From Pseudonocardia sulfidoxydans NBRC 16205 (lineage in GTDB: Bacteria; Actinomycetota; Actinomycetes; Mycobacteriales; Pseudonocardiaceae): a DNA stretch of 64,000 nt. Both the position numbers and the translations under genes were made by a program. The stretch lies in assembly GCF_007989085.1 (NCBI RefSeq), contig NZ_BJVJ01000006.1:104812-168811 (forward strand). The letters are read 5' to 3'. Below the pieces are notes generated by a model. It saw only the letters and a program-made list of their open reading frames with translations. It searched no databases and had not been told where the DNA came from. Positions 51,989-61,444 of this stretch are shown here, one piece after another (the first letter of the stretch is position 1; each line of letters starts with the position of its first letter).

Positions 51989-54868
51989 TCACCCATCGCC
52001 GGAACCCGGTGCAGGCCGGCCCGCGAGGGCCCCGATCAGGGCTCGCACCGGGTCGGTGGCGTGCCATCGGCCGTCGGTGTCGGGCCAGGCCGGGACGGCT
52101 GTGCGCCCGAGGGCGGGGCACGTCACGACGACGGCGAGCGCGTCGTGGACGACCAGCTCGCCGGCCGGGACGTCGACGCCGACTGTGTGGGACGCCACGA
52201 TCACGTCGGGCAATCCGGACCAGGCGACGACCCGGCCGCCGCTGTCCGGCGCGAGGGTGGCGGTGACGTAGTCGGAGGCGAGCGGGAGGTCGAGCAGCTC
52301 GGCGAGCGCGGCCGGGTCGCCGCCCGCGACGAGCTCGTCGGCGGGCAGGACGGCGGCGAGCCACGGTTTGTCGAGGACGAGGACGTCGTCGACGGGCACG
52401 GCGGAGCCGTCGAGGGCCCGGACGCGTTCGGGCGGGGCGAGGAGGGCGGGGTCGGCGCGGCCGGCGGCGACGGCGTCGGTGAGCGCCTCGTAGGCGGCGA
52501 GGACGGTGGCCGCGTCGGGGGTGCGGGCGGGGTCGGCGAGGCGGTCCAGCAGGTCGGCGGCGGCGTCGGTGTCGTCGACGGCGAGGCCGCTGCGGACGCC
52601 GACGGCGCGCAGGAGTGCCTCGTCGACCCCTTCTGCCGGTGCGGGCGAGTACAACTCAGCCAGGTCCCCCGCCGACGGCAGCCGCCAGTGCCCCGGCGCC
52701 CGCCCACCGAGGACGACGTTGCGGCGCAGCCACCAGCGGGTGTGGCCGTCGGCGAGGACGGCGGCGCGGGTGTCGCGGTCGGCGCCCAGGAGCTCGAGCG
52801 CACCGGCCCAGGCGTCGTCGTCGACGAGGTCGAGGTCGCGGACGGCGACGACCCGCGCGGGCGGGGCGTCGAGGCCGTCCCACCACAGGTCCTCGTCGTG
52901 CAGGTCGTGGTCGGGGCCGAGCGGCTCGTCGTCGACGACGAGGGCGAACCCGTCGAGGACACCGGCGGCGACGAGCGCGTCGCGGGGGAACGCGGCGGCG
53001 ACGTCGGCGTGGAGGACGCCGACGGGCGCGTCGGGGGCGAGCAGGGGGCGGATCGCGGCGTCGGGCAGGAGGAGTTCGTCGGCGCGGGCGGGGTCGCCGT
53101 GTTCGTCGGGCAGCGCGAGCGCGCCGGCGCGTTGCCCCGCGCCCGCCGCCAGGAGGCGAAGTACGACCCGGGCCAGCGGCGTGACGTCGAGCCCGGCCTC
53201 GGCGTCGTCGACGGAGCGCTCGACGGCGTCGCGCAGTGCGGGCAGCCCGAGCAGCGACGACGGGTCGGCGGCGGTGGCGCCGAGGCGTTCGAGCAGCGGG
53301 TGCGCGGCGGCGGGGTCGGCGAGATGCAGGCCGGGGAGGTCGAGGCCGGTGAGGAGGTCGGCGGTGTCGTCGACTCCGATGACGACGCTGCGCGGTCCGG
53401 CGATCGTGCGGCCGTCGGCGAGCGGGACGGGCAGGGCGCGCAGCTCGTCGAGCAGCCCGGGGACGGTGTCGGTGGCGGGGGCGAGCGCGTCGTACACGGC
53501 GTGCCACCAGGTGGCGGGCCGTTCGACGGGCAGCAGCCGGTCGGCGAGCGCGGCGGGCCCGAGGCGGCGCAGGCCGAGCTGGTCGAGCACGCCCACGGGG
53601 ACCCCGGTGAGCGCGGCGGGGGCGGCGAGATCGACGACGCCGGCGAGGAGGTCCGCGAGCGGGCCGGCGGCGGGCAGGTCGAGCCACTCGGCGCGGCGGG
53701 CGACCAGCTCGCCGCCGTCGGCGCCGGGCAGCCACTCGCCGTCGCGCAGCGCGTCGACGACCGCGTCGCGCAGGAGGGCGTCGGTGGGCGACTGGGGGAA
53801 CCCGGGCAGGGGCACGAGCCGGACCCGGTCGACGGGAGCCACGGCGCGGACGAGGTCGAGGTAGGTGGGGGCGGCGGCGGCCAGCACGCGGCGGGCGGCG
53901 GCGGTGTCGCGGACGCGGCGCCGGTCGGGTTCCAGCGGGACGGTGGCGATGAGCCGGGCGGGCAGCGAGAGCCGCTCGGTCGTCGCGGTCGGTGCGTGCA
54001 GGACCTCGTCGGCCGGGATCGGGGCGGCGGCGCCGTCGCCGTCGAGCGGGAGCGCCCAGGTCAGCGACCAGTCACGGCGTCCCCGCTGCTCGACGGCCTG
54101 GGTGCCGGCCTCGTCGTCGTCGAGGGTGCCGGTGGCGCGGGCCAGCAGCCACGTCCGGTCGCCGACGCGGACCCGGCCGCCGCCCTCGTCGGTGCGGGTG
54201 AGCGTCGCGGCGCCGACGGTGATCTCCACCAGGTCGGGCAGGGCAAGGAGCAGGTCGTCGGCGCCGAGACCGGTGAGATCGGGTGTGACGGAGAGCGGCA
54301 GCCGCACCTCCGTGTCGTACCCCGCGGGCGGCGGTTCCTCGGTGACGGGCCACGCCAGCCGCAGCACGGGCAGCTGCCCGGCGCGACGCGCCAGCTCCGC
54401 CGCGGGCCCGGGCAGGCCGGCGACCGCCTCCGCGGTGGCCGAGTCCGAGAACCGCACCCCCCGCCCGTCGCGGGTGACGACGCGCGGTTCCCGCGACACC
54501 GCCAGCACCGCGGCGAACCCGACCCCGAACCGGCCGACCGAACCCTCGGCGTCCCGCTTGGCCGACGCCCGCAGCGACGCCAGCGCCGCCACCCCGGCCG
54601 CGTCGAGCGGCGCACCGGTGTTGGCGACGCGGAGCTCCCCGTCGACGACCCGGACCAGCACCCGGCCCGGGACCCCGGCCGCGCGGGCGGCGTCGGCCGC
54701 GTTCTGCGCCAGCTCCACGAACCACACCCCGGCGTAGCCGCCGAGCAGCAGGTCCTCCTCGGCGTTGGCGTCCTCCCGGAACCGCGTCGGGGACGACGCC
54801 CAGGCGTCGAGTACCGCGGCGCGCAGGGACGCCGTGCCGAACGGGTCGGCGACGGACGGCGTGCTCAG
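51989..54868 (-). CDS. Sacsin-type Hsp90-like ATPase protein with apparent CTG start
   Basis: 959 residues. GHKL ATPase at the N-terminus: N-box WFVELAQNAADAA (51-61), VANTGAPLDAAGV (near 82) and glycine loop GRFGVGFAAV (112-121). The rest is alpha/beta-rich with many Asp/Ala segments and no known domain. No ATG, GTG or TTG lies in frame near the start; the CTG at 54866-54868 overlaps the DUF3027 stop as CTGA, exactly like the ATGA and GTGA overlaps elsewhere, so CTG is the likely start. The first downstream GTG would remove part of the ATP site. Chaperone-like function is an inference. Confidence 0.85.
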   Translation of the reverse strand: MSTPSVADPFGTASLRAAVLDAWASSPTRFREDANAEEDLLLGGYAGVWFVELAQNAADAARAAGVPGRVLVRVVDGELRVANTGAPLDAAGVAALASLRASAKRDAEGSVGRFGVGFAAVLAVSREPRVVTRDGRGVRFSDSATAEAVAGLPGPAAELARRAGQLPVLRLAWPVTEEPPPAGYDTEVRLPLSVTPDLTGLGADDLLLALPDLVEITVGAATLTRTDEGGGRVRVGDRTWLLARATGTLDDDEAGTQAVEQRGRRDWSLTWALPLDGDGAAAPIPADEVLHAPTATTERLSLPARLIATVPLEPDRRRVRDTAAARRVLAAAAPTYLDLVRAVAPVDRVRLVPLPGFPQSPTDALLRDAVVDALRDGEWLPGADGGELVARRAEWLDLPAAGPLADLLAGVVDLAAPAALTGVPVGVLDQLGLRRLGPAALADRLLPVERPATWWHAVYDALAPATDTVPGLLDELRALPVPLADGRTIAGPRSVVIGVDDTADLLTGLDLPGLHLADPAAAHPLLERLGATAADPSSLLGLPALRDAVERSVDDAEAGLDVTPLARVVLRLLAAGAGQRAGALALPDEHGDPARADELLLPDAAIRPLLAPDAPVGVLHADVAAAFPRDALVAAGVLDGFALVVDDEPLGPDHDLHDEDLWWDGLDAPPARVVAVRDLDLVDDDAWAGALELLGADRDTRAAVLADGHTRWWLRRNVVLGGRAPGHWRLPSAGDLAELYSPAPAEGVDEALLRAVGVRSGLAVDDTDAAADLLDRLADPARTPDAATVLAAYEALTDAVAAGRADPALLAPPERVRALDGSAVPVDDVLVLDKPWLAAVLPADELVAGGDPAALAELLDLPLASDYVTATLAPDSGGRVVAWSGLPDVIVASHTVGVDVPAGELVVHDALAVVVTCPALGRTAVPAWPDTDGRWHATDPVRALIGALAGRPAPGSGDG

Positions 54869-55761
54869 GAGTCGGCCGGCGCGGGCTCGGCACTCTCGAC
54901 GGCGGTGTCGTCGGCGGTGTCGTCGGCGGCGTCGTCGGCGGCGGAGGCAGCGACCTCCGAGGTGGCGGCCTGCGGGACCGTCTCCAGGTCCACCCCGTCG
55001 TCGTAGACGAGCGCCGCGACCTGCACCGGCGACCCCTGCTCGACGGCGACGTCCGAGTGCGCGCCGCACCCGTACCCGACGGCGACGACCGCGCCGTCGC
55101 CAGGTGCGAACTCGTTGGCGCACACGCCGAACCCGCCGCGCAGCGACCCGGCGAGCGGCATGAAGAAGCCACACGTGCCGCACACGCCGGGCGCCGACCG
55201 GGCCATCGCGGCGGCCGGGCCGTGTGGGCCCTCCTGCCAGCGGGTGGCGGCCTCGGTGCGGCCGAAGCGGCTGAGCACGCGGGTGCGGCCCAGCCCGATC
55301 TCGACGGCGACCTCCTCGACCGCGGGGTCGTCGGACGCGACGTAGCCGGGGACGAGCCGCTCGTCGCCGGGCGGGGAGGGCAGCAGGTCGCCCACCCCGA
55401 GGTCGCCGGGGCGGACGCGTTCGTGCCACGGCACCCACGTCGGCGCGACCAGCGCGTCGTGCCCGGGCAGCATCACGACCTCGCTGACCGTGGCCGGCTC
55501 GCCCTCGCCCGCGCAGCCGAGCGTGACCGCCCAGCGCCAGCCCCGGTAGCCGGGGCGGGTCGCGGCAAAGAAGTGCGTGTAGGCCTCGTCCTCGGCGGCA
55601 CCGCCCAGGTGCTCGCCGACGGCCGCGGCCGCCTCGTCGGGTCCCGCGTCGGTGGCCGCCTCCTCGACGGCCGCCGCCCGCGCGAGGTCGATCGCGTCGG
55701 CCGGCGGGCGCTGCGCCTCGCGGACCGCGGCGCCCTCGTCGTGCGTCGGTTCGTCGCTCAC
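54865..55761 (-). CDS. DUF3027 protein
   Basis: 298 residues. Core at about 45-235: YTHFFAATRPGYRGWRWAVT, VVMLPGHDALVAPTWVPWHERVRPGDL, and VCGTCGFFMPLAGSLRGGFGVCANEFAPGDG, the latter with cysteines C-x2-C and a further Cys that could bind zinc, then YGCGAHSDV. The acidic tail has DDTADDTADD repeats. The family is restricted to actinobacteria, function unknown. It is coupled to the sacsin-type gene by a 4-base overlap, suggesting a joint function. Divergent from the glutaminyl cyclase gene, 28 bases away. Confidence 0.88.
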   Translation of the reverse strand: MSDEPTHDEGAAVREAQRPPADAIDLARAAAVEEAATDAGPDEAAAAVGEHLGGAAEDEAYTHFFAATRPGYRGWRWAVTLGCAGEGEPATVSEVVMLPGHDALVAPTWVPWHERVRPGDLGVGDLLPSPPGDERLVPGYVASDDPAVEEVAVEIGLGRTRVLSRFGRTEAATRWQEGPHGPAAAMARSAPGVCGTCGFFMPLAGSLRGGFGVCANEFAPGDGAVVAVGYGCGAHSDVAVEQGSPVQVAALVYDDGVDLETVPQAATSEVAASAADDAADDTADDTAVESAEPAPADS

Positions 55762-55789
55762 GTGCGAGATTGTGCCACCCTTGCCGATC

Positions 55790-56545
55790 GTGATCGTCCG
55801 CCGTGCACTCCTGCTCGTCGCGGTGCTCGCGATGGCCGCCTGCGGGGCGGCTCAGCCGGGGCCTCCGGTGCTGCGCCCGCAGGTGCTCGGCGAGCTGCCG
55901 CACGACCCCGCGGCGTTCACCCAGGGCCTCGAGCTCGCCGACGGCGTCCTCTACCAGGGCACCGGTCTGGAGGGCCGTTCCCAGCTGCGCGAGCTCGACC
56001 CGGCGACCGGCGCGGTGCGCCGCGCGGTCCCGTTGCCGGGCAACCTGTTCGGGGAGGGGCTGACGGTCGTCGGCGACACGATCTGGCAGCTGACGTGGCG
56101 CGACGGCGTCGTCCTGGAGTGGGACCGGGCGTCGCTCACGCTGCGCCGGCAGGTGCCGATCGACGGCGAGGGTTGGGGCCTGTGCAGCGACGGGTCGCGG
56201 CTCGTCCGTTCCGACGGCACCGACCTGTTGCGCTTCCACGATCCGGGCACGTTCGCCGAGACCGGTTCGGTGCGGGTGACCCTCGACGGCCGCCCGCTCA
56301 CCCAGCTCAACGAGCTGGAGTGCGTCGACGGGCAGGTGTGGGCCAACGTGTGGCGGACCGACCGCCTCGTCCGCATCGACCCCGCCGACGGCCACGTGAC
56401 CGCGATCGTCGACGCCACCGGGCTGCTGCCCGCCGACCGGCGGGCGGGCGCCGACGTCCTCAACGGGATCGCGTCGCTGGGCGGCGGTGAGTTCCTGCTG
56501 ACCGGCAAGCTGTGGCCGACGATGTTCCGGGTGCGGTTCGGCTGA
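55790..56545 (+). CDS. Glutaminyl-peptide cyclotransferase (five-bladed propeller, lipoprotein)
   Basis: 251 residues. A short signal peptide with lipobox MAACG near 18 is followed by the plant-type glutaminyl cyclase fold: LGELPHDPAAFTQGLELADG, GLEGRSQLRELDP, GEGLTVVGDTIWQLTWRDG, QLNELECVDGQVWANVW. These enzymes turn N-terminal Gln into pyroglutamate on secreted proteins. GTG 55790 sits 28 bases from the divergent DUF3027 start, so the two promoters overlap. Same strand as the MFS gene, 53 bases away. Confidence 0.88.
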   Translation: MIVRRALLLVAVLAMAACGAAQPGPPVLRPQVLGELPHDPAAFTQGLELADGVLYQGTGLEGRSQLRELDPATGAVRRAVPLPGNLFGEGLTVVGDTIWQLTWRDGVVLEWDRASLTLRRQVPIDGEGWGLCSDGSRLVRSDGTDLLRFHDPGTFAETGSVRVTLDGRPLTQLNELECVDGQVWANVWRTDRLVRIDPADGHVTAIVDATGLLPADRRAGADVLNGIASLGGGEFLLTGKLWPTMFRVRFG

Positions 56546-56598
56546 TCACCGGGCGCCCCGATCCGGGCACCCCGAGAGGTCGGCGTGTCGGGCAGGGC

Positions 56599-58461
56599 AT
56601 GAGCCACAATGAACCCGTGGCACGGACCGGTTCCTCCGACTCCCGCGAGCCGCGGCGCGGCAGGCGTCGCCCGTGGGTGCCCGGTGGTGGGTCGACACCC
56701 CCGTCGGGGCCGGATCGGCCGCCGGTCCCCGAGGAGCCGCCGGCCTGGGGTGAACGCCGGCCCGACGCCCGGCCCGCGCCCGCTCCCTACGAGCCGACGG
56801 TGCGCCGCCGCTACCCGTGGCACGACGACCCCGGCTACGACCCGGCCGCCTACCGCCGCGCCCCGGACATGCTGGACGAGTACCCGACGACGCCGGCCGA
56901 GCCACGCCCGGACCAGGTCCGTCAGCCCGGCTGGGCGGGCGAGACCGTCCCGGAGCCGCCGCGCCGCCCCACTCCGCCCCCGCAGGGCCCGCCGACCGGA
57001 GCGCGCCCACCGGCACCTCCCACGACACCCCCGCGCGGGACCCGCCCGGAGCCCGCAGCCGACGGGACGCAGGAAGAGCCGACCGAGCTGCAGCCCGGCC
57101 CCCGGGTCCCGCGCAAGCTGACCGTCACCCGGGTCGCAGCCATGCGCACCAAGCAGTTCGCGCAGGGCGGCATCCGCACGTTCCACCGCGCGGCCACCGC
57201 CGACGGCGCCGACCGCTCGGGCCTCACCGCCCTCACCTACGCGACGATGATGACCTACGCGGTCGACGCCGCGGTCACCGTCGCGCTGGCCAACACCCTG
57301 TTCTTCGCCGCCGCCACGGCCGAGTCGAAGACGAACGTCGCCCTCTACCTGGCCATCACCGTCGCGCCGTTCGCGGTGGTGGCGCCCGTCATCGGGCCGC
57401 TGCTCGACCGGCTGCAGCGCGGCCGCCGCGCCGCGCTGGCGGTGTCGTTCGCGGGCCGGGCGATCCTCGCCGTCGTCATGGCGCTCAACTACGAGAACTG
57501 GCTGCTCTACCCCGCCGCGCTGGGCACCCTGGTGCTGTCCAAGAGCTACATGGTGCTCAAGGCGGCGGTCACCCCGAGAGTGCTGCCCGAGACGATCGGG
57601 CTCACCACCACCAACTCCCGGCTGACGACGTTCGGCTTGGTCGCAGGGGGTGTGTTCGGCGCGATCGCGGCCGGGGTGGCGTGGGCGTTCGGCTCACCGG
57701 GAGCGCTGTTCTACACCGCCGGGCTGGCCGTCGTCGGCGTGTGGCTCTGCGTCCGCATCCCGCGCTGGGTGGAGGTCACCGCGGGCGAGGTCCCCGCGGC
57801 GCTGCGCAGCACGCACCGAGGCAAGCGCAGACCCATGGGCCGCGGGGTGCTGACGTCGCTGTGGGGCAACGGCTCCATCCGCATCGTCACCGGGTTCCTG
57901 GCGCTGTTCGTGGCATTCGTCGTCAAGGCCCAGACCGAGGCCGACCCGTCGCGGCAGCTGTTCCTGATCGGCATCGTCGGCGCCGCCGCCGGCGCGGGCG
58001 GGTTCATCGGCAACTTCGCCGGGTCGCGGGCGACGTTCGGCCGTGCCGACGCGGTCGTGCTCGGCTGCATCGGTGCCGTCGTCTGCTCGACGGTCGTCGC
58101 CGCCGTGATCCCCGGCATCTGGACGGCCGCGATCGTCGGCCTCGTGGGGTCGACGGCGAGCGCGCTCGCCAAGGTGTCCCTCGACGCCGTCGTCCAGCGT
58201 GACCTGCCCGAGGAGTCGAGGGCGTCGGCGTTCGGCCGGTCGGAGACGGTGCTGCAGCTGGCCTGGGTGTTCGGCGGCGCGTTCGGGGTGCTGCTGCCGC
58301 ACAGCACGTTCTGGATCGGGTTCGTCGTCGTGTCGTGCCTGGTCACGCTGTCGGGCATCCAGACGTTCCTGATCAGCCGCGGCCGCACCCTCGTCCCCGG
58401 GCTGGGGGCGCGGGAGGCGCGCGTCGACACCCCGCCCATGGCGCCGACGGCGCACTCATAG
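56599..58461 (+). CDS. MFS transporter with long disordered N-terminus
   Basis: 620 residues from ATG 56599 (GTG 56617 is possible). Residues 1-190 are Pro/Arg-rich and disordered; twelve membrane segments follow from about 210, with an MFS motif-A-like loop (GPLLDRLQRGRRAAL near 275). Similar membrane proteins lie beside cspB-type genes in mycobacteria (Rv0876c). The substrate is unknown. The last segment is followed by a short tail ending TAHS. DUF2771 starts 9 bases after the stop. Confidence 0.85.
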   Translation: MSHNEPVARTGSSDSREPRRGRRRPWVPGGGSTPPSGPDRPPVPEEPPAWGERRPDARPAPAPYEPTVRRRYPWHDDPGYDPAAYRRAPDMLDEYPTTPAEPRPDQVRQPGWAGETVPEPPRRPTPPPQGPPTGARPPAPPTTPPRGTRPEPAADGTQEEPTELQPGPRVPRKLTVTRVAAMRTKQFAQGGIRTFHRAATADGADRSGLTALTYATMMTYAVDAAVTVALANTLFFAAATAESKTNVALYLAITVAPFAVVAPVIGPLLDRLQRGRRAALAVSFAGRAILAVVMALNYENWLLYPAALGTLVLSKSYMVLKAAVTPRVLPETIGLTTTNSRLTTFGLVAGGVFGAIAAGVAWAFGSPGALFYTAGLAVVGVWLCVRIPRWVEVTAGEVPAALRSTHRGKRRPMGRGVLTSLWGNGSIRIVTGFLALFVAFVVKAQTEADPSRQLFLIGIVGAAAGAGGFIGNFAGSRATFGRADAVVLGCIGAVVCSTVVAAVIPGIWTAAIVGLVGSTASALAKVSLDAVVQRDLPEESRASAFGRSETVLQLAWVFGGAFGVLLPHSTFWIGFVVVSCLVTLSGIQTFLISRGRTLVPGLGAREARVDTPPMAPTAHS

Positions 58462-58470
58462 GCTGGCCGT

Positions 58471-58950
58471 GTGCTGCGCCGCCTGCTCCCGCTCCTGATC
58501 GTCGCCTGCGCCGTACTGCCGGCCGGGTGCGGCGGTTCGGACGACGCCCCGCCGCAGGTGACGTTCACCGTCGCCGGGCAGGAGCGCACGACGGGCCCGA
58601 CGCAGTGGTGCGACCTGAAGGTCACCGACTGCACCGGCGACCCGGCCGCCGAGGTCCACCTCGGGGTCCCCGCAGGCACCCCGGTACAGGTCGCGGTCAC
58701 CGAGGGGCTGTCGTCGACGCCGTGGCACGTGGTGTTCAGCTACCGCGGTGCCGACGGCCAACAGGTCGACGGGCGCAGCCCGGTGTTCGCGGCCGGGGCG
58801 CAGGAGGACTACACCCTCGAGCTGCCCGCGCCCACCGACCAGCTGATCACCGCTCAGGTGCAGGCCTTCGGCATCCCGTCGGCCGACCCGCAGACCGGGC
58901 AGGGCGAGTTCCTGATCCGCGGCAGCTGGGTGCTGGTCACCGACGCGTGA
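58471..58950 (+). CDS. DUF2771 lipoprotein
   Basis: 159 residues. Signal peptide with lipobox LPAGC near 16-20. A single immunoglobulin-like or beta-rich domain follows (VTFTVAGQERTTGPTQWCDL, VAVTEGLSSTPWHVVFSYRG, EFLIRGSWVLVTDA) with two Cys (about 48 and 54) that may bridge. The family is restricted to actinobacteria; function unknown. It begins 9 bases after the MFS gene and probably shares its transcript. Confidence 0.88.
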   Translation: MLRRLLPLLIVACAVLPAGCGGSDDAPPQVTFTVAGQERTTGPTQWCDLKVTDCTGDPAAEVHLGVPAGTPVQVAVTEGLSSTPWHVVFSYRGADGQQVDGRSPVFAAGAQEDYTLELPAPTDQLITAQVQAFGIPSADPQTGQGEFLIRGSWVLVTDA

Positions 58951-58964
58951 GCTCCTCCGACGGC

Positions 58965-59039
58965 TCAGCCGTCGAGGTCTGAGCCGTCGAGGTCTGAGCC
59001 GTCGAGGTCTCAGCCGTCGAGATCTCAGCCGTCGAGGTC
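58965..59039. repeat. 5 x 15-bp tandem repeat spanning the cspB stop codon
   Basis: Five units of 15 bases: 58965, 58980, 58995, 59010 and 59025. On the plus strand each reads TSAGCCGTCGAGRTC. Read on the cspB strand every unit encodes DLDG followed by TGA or TCA. The last unit contains the actual cspB stop (59025-59027). Confidence 0.9.
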
Positions 59040-59411
59040 GCGGGCCACGGCGCGGACGACCTCGGCCGCGAGCTTCGCGGCCTTGCGCTCCGGGTAGCGG
59101 CCGCGCCGCAGGTCGGGCTGCACCTTGCTCTCCAGCAGCCTGATCATGTCCTCGATCAGGCCGTGCAGCTCCTCCGCGGGCCGCCGCGACGCCTCGGCGA
59201 CCGACGGCAGCGCGTCGACCAGCTTGACCTGCAACGCCTGCGGTCCGCGCCGGCCCTCGGCCATCCCGAACTCGACGCGCTGTCCCGACTTCAGCGACTC
59301 CACACCCGCCGGCAGCGCCGCCTTGCGGACGTAGACGTCCTCGCCACCGTCCTGCGAGAGGAAGCCGAACCCCTTGTCGGCGTCGTACCACTTGACCCTG
59401 CCGGTCGGCAT
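59025..59411 (-). CDS. cspB: Cold-shock-domain protein with C-terminal extension (CspB type)
   Basis: 128 residues from ATG 59411. Cold-shock domain at 1-65: [18 protein letters not shown] holds RNP1 (KGFGFLS) and [12 protein letters not shown]2. A C-terminal extension ([20 protein letters not shown]) is characteristic of mycobacterial CspB/Rv0871 rather than the small 67-residue CspA form. It binds RNA/ssDNA. A GTG ten codons upstream is possible. The gene ends in RDLDG-stop, and the DLDG-stop unit is duplicated downstream four times. Confidence 0.9.
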   Translation of the reverse strand: MPTGRVKWYDADKGFGFLSQDGGEDVYVRKAALPAGVESLKSGQRVEFGMAEGRRGPQALQVKLVDALPSVAEASRRPAEELHGLIEDMIRLLESKVQPDLRRGRYPERKAAKLAAEVVRAVARDLDG

Positions 59412-59543
59412 CCTGCGCACCCGTTCCTCGATCGTTGCCACGCGGTCGCGCCGGGGTGACCCTCACCCCCGCACGACAAACGCGCCCTGCTGCTGCCTGG
59501 TCGACCGCACCTGATCGGACGGCTCGCCTAGCGACACCGGGAC

Positions 59544-59569
59544 GCGCAGGTACCAGCCTAGACCTGCGC
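59544..59569. other. Hairpin in the cspB/acyl-CoA synthetase interval
   Basis: GCGCAGGT and ACCTGCGC form a perfect 8-bp stem with a ten-base loop, about 135-155 bases upstream of cspB. Could be a 5'-leader structure of cspB or a remnant terminator; not decided. The rest of 59412-59618 shows nothing I can name. Confidence 0.4.
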
Positions 59570-59618
59570 ACCCCGGGTGCGCACCGCCCAAAAACCACCG
59601 GCCGCCGGGGCTGGAATG

Positions 59619-59652
59619 CGCCTGACGGCCCAACCGGTACGGCCGTCAGGCG
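59619..59652 (-). terminator. Terminator of the acyl-CoA synthetase gene
   Basis: CGCCTGACGGCC (59619-59630), loop of ten, GGCCGTCAGGCG (59641-59652): a perfect 12-bp stem overlapping the stop codon (59646-59648) of the minus-strand gene. Confidence 0.75.
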
Positions 59653-61310
59653 TTCTTCACCGCCGCCGCGTCGGCCAGGTCGAGCAGCTCGACGGACTTC
59701 TCCCGCATCTCGACCTTGCGGACCTTGCCCGTCACGGTCATCGGGAACTCGTCGACGACGACCACGTAGCGCGGGATCTTGTAGTGCGCCAGCTTGCCGG
59801 TGGCGAACTCGCGGACGTTCTCCGCGGTGAGCTCGCGGACACCGTCGCGCAGCTTCACCCACGCGCACAGCTCCTCGCCGTACTTGACGTCGGGAACGCC
59901 GATGACCTGGGCGTCGAGGATATCGGGGTGGGTGTAGAGGAACTCCTCGATCTCACGCGGGTACACGTTCTCGCCGCCGCGGATGACCATGTCCTTGATC
60001 CGGCCGGTGATGTTGAGGTAGCCGTCGGAGTCCATGATCGCGAGGTCGCCGGTGTGCATCCAGCGCGACGCGTCGATCGACTCGGCGGTCTTGTCGGGCT
60101 GCTCCCAGTAGCCGAGCATCACCGAGTAGCCGCGGGTGCACAGCTCGCCGGCCTCGCCGCGGGGCACCGTCAGGCCCGTCTCCGGGTCGACGACCTTGAC
60201 CTCGACGTGCGGGTGCACCCGCCCGACCGTGGCCACCCGGCGCTCCAGGGAGTCGTCGGCACGGGTCTGCGTCGACACCGGGCTGGTCTCGGTCATGCCG
60301 TAGCAGATGGTCACCTCGGTCATGCCCATCCGGTCGACGACCTGCTTCATCACCTCGACCGGGCACGGCGAGCCGGCCATGATCCCGGTCCGCAGGCTCG
60401 ACAGGTCGTACGAGGAGAAGTCGGGGTGGTTGAGCTCGGCGATGAACATCGTCGGCACCCCGTAGAGCGACGTGCACTTCTCCTGCGCGACGGCCTTCAA
60501 CGTGGCCTCGGGATCGAAACCCTGCGCCGGGATGACCATCGTCGAGCCGTTCGTCGTGCAGCCGAGGTTGCCCATGACCATGCCGAAGCAGTGGTAGAAG
60601 GGCACCGGGATGCAGACGCGGTCCTCGGCGCCGTAGCCGCACAGGCGGCCGACGAAGTAGCCGTTGTTGAGGATGTTGTGGTGCGACAGGGTCGCGCCCT
60701 TGGGGAAGCCCGTGGTGCCCGACGTGTACTGGATGTTGATCGGGTCGTCGGGACTGAGCGACGCCTGGGCCTCGGCGAGGGCGGCACGGTCCCCGCCGCG
60801 GCCCGAGTCGACGAGCGCGTCCCACTCCGGGGCGCCGATGATGACGACCTGCTCCAGCGCGGCGCAGTTGCCCCGCACCTGCCCGATCATGCCGACGTAG
60901 TCCGACGACTTGAACTTCTCGGCCGACACCAGCATCTTCGCGCCGGCCTGGTTGAGCACGTACTCCAGCTCGTGCGTGCGGTAGGCCGGGTTGATGTTGA
61001 CGAGGATCGCGCCGATCTTGGCCGTCGCGTACTGCACCAGCGTCCACTCCGCCATGTTCGGCGCCCAGATGCCGACGCGGTCGCCCTTGCCGATCCCGGC
61101 CCGCATCAGGCCCATCGCCACGACGTCGACGTCCTCGCGCAGCTGCGCGTAGGTCCAGCGGCGGGCGGTCGGGACCTCGACGAGCGCCTCCACGTCGGGC
61201 TGCGCCGTGGCGGTGCGGTCGAGGTTGTCGCCGATCGTGTCGCCCAGCAGCGGCACCTCGGAGATGCCGGAGGCGTAGGACGGGACAGCGGGGGCGCCTG
61301 CGGAGGTCAC
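59646..61310 (-). CDS. Acyl-CoA synthetase (AMP-forming, medium/long chain)
   Basis: 554 residues. ANL motifs: [19 protein letters not shown] (near 195), [13 protein letters not shown] (near 340), [20 protein letters not shown] (near 435), [20 protein letters not shown] and the terminal [15 protein letters not shown] with the catalytic Lys. Close to the actinobacterial FadD35-like group acting on fatty acids; the exact chain length is not visible. The start at GTG 61310 faces serS. A strong terminator lies at its stop. Confidence 0.93.
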   Translation of the reverse strand: MTSAGAPAVPSYASGISEVPLLGDTIGDNLDRTATAQPDVEALVEVPTARRWTYAQLREDVDVVAMGLMRAGIGKGDRVGIWAPNMAEWTLVQYATAKIGAILVNINPAYRTHELEYVLNQAGAKMLVSAEKFKSSDYVGMIGQVRGNCAALEQVVIIGAPEWDALVDSGRGGDRAALAEAQASLSPDDPINIQYTSGTTGFPKGATLSHHNILNNGYFVGRLCGYGAEDRVCIPVPFYHCFGMVMGNLGCTTNGSTMVIPAQGFDPEATLKAVAQEKCTSLYGVPTMFIAELNHPDFSSYDLSSLRTGIMAGSPCPVEVMKQVVDRMGMTEVTICYGMTETSPVSTQTRADDSLERRVATVGRVHPHVEVKVVDPETGLTVPRGEAGELCTRGYSVMLGYWEQPDKTAESIDASRWMHTGDLAIMDSDGYLNITGRIKDMVIRGGENVYPREIEEFLYTHPDILDAQVIGVPDVKYGEELCAWVKLRDGVRELTAENVREFATGKLAHYKIPRYVVVVDEFPMTVTGKVRKVEMREKSVELLDLADAAAVKNA

Positions 61311-61444
61311 GACGTCGTTCTCCTCGGGTGCGGTCGGGAGGGCTCACGACATCCTGTCCCGCCAGGGCGACGCACGCCACTCCCCCGCAGGCCAGGTCCG
61401 GACCGTCGGGAAATCGGGGTGCGCCCGGGCGATACGCTCGACCG

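Noticed and set aside
51989..56395. A 1468-codon minus-strand frame
   Set aside because: The part beyond 54868 overlaps DUF3027 and the divergent cyclase gene and translates to Arg-rich shadow sequence.
59412..59441. GTG 59441 as cspB start
   Set aside because: Mycobacterial CspB begins at the equivalent of [10 protein letters not shown] (59411); extra ten residues have no support, though not excluded.
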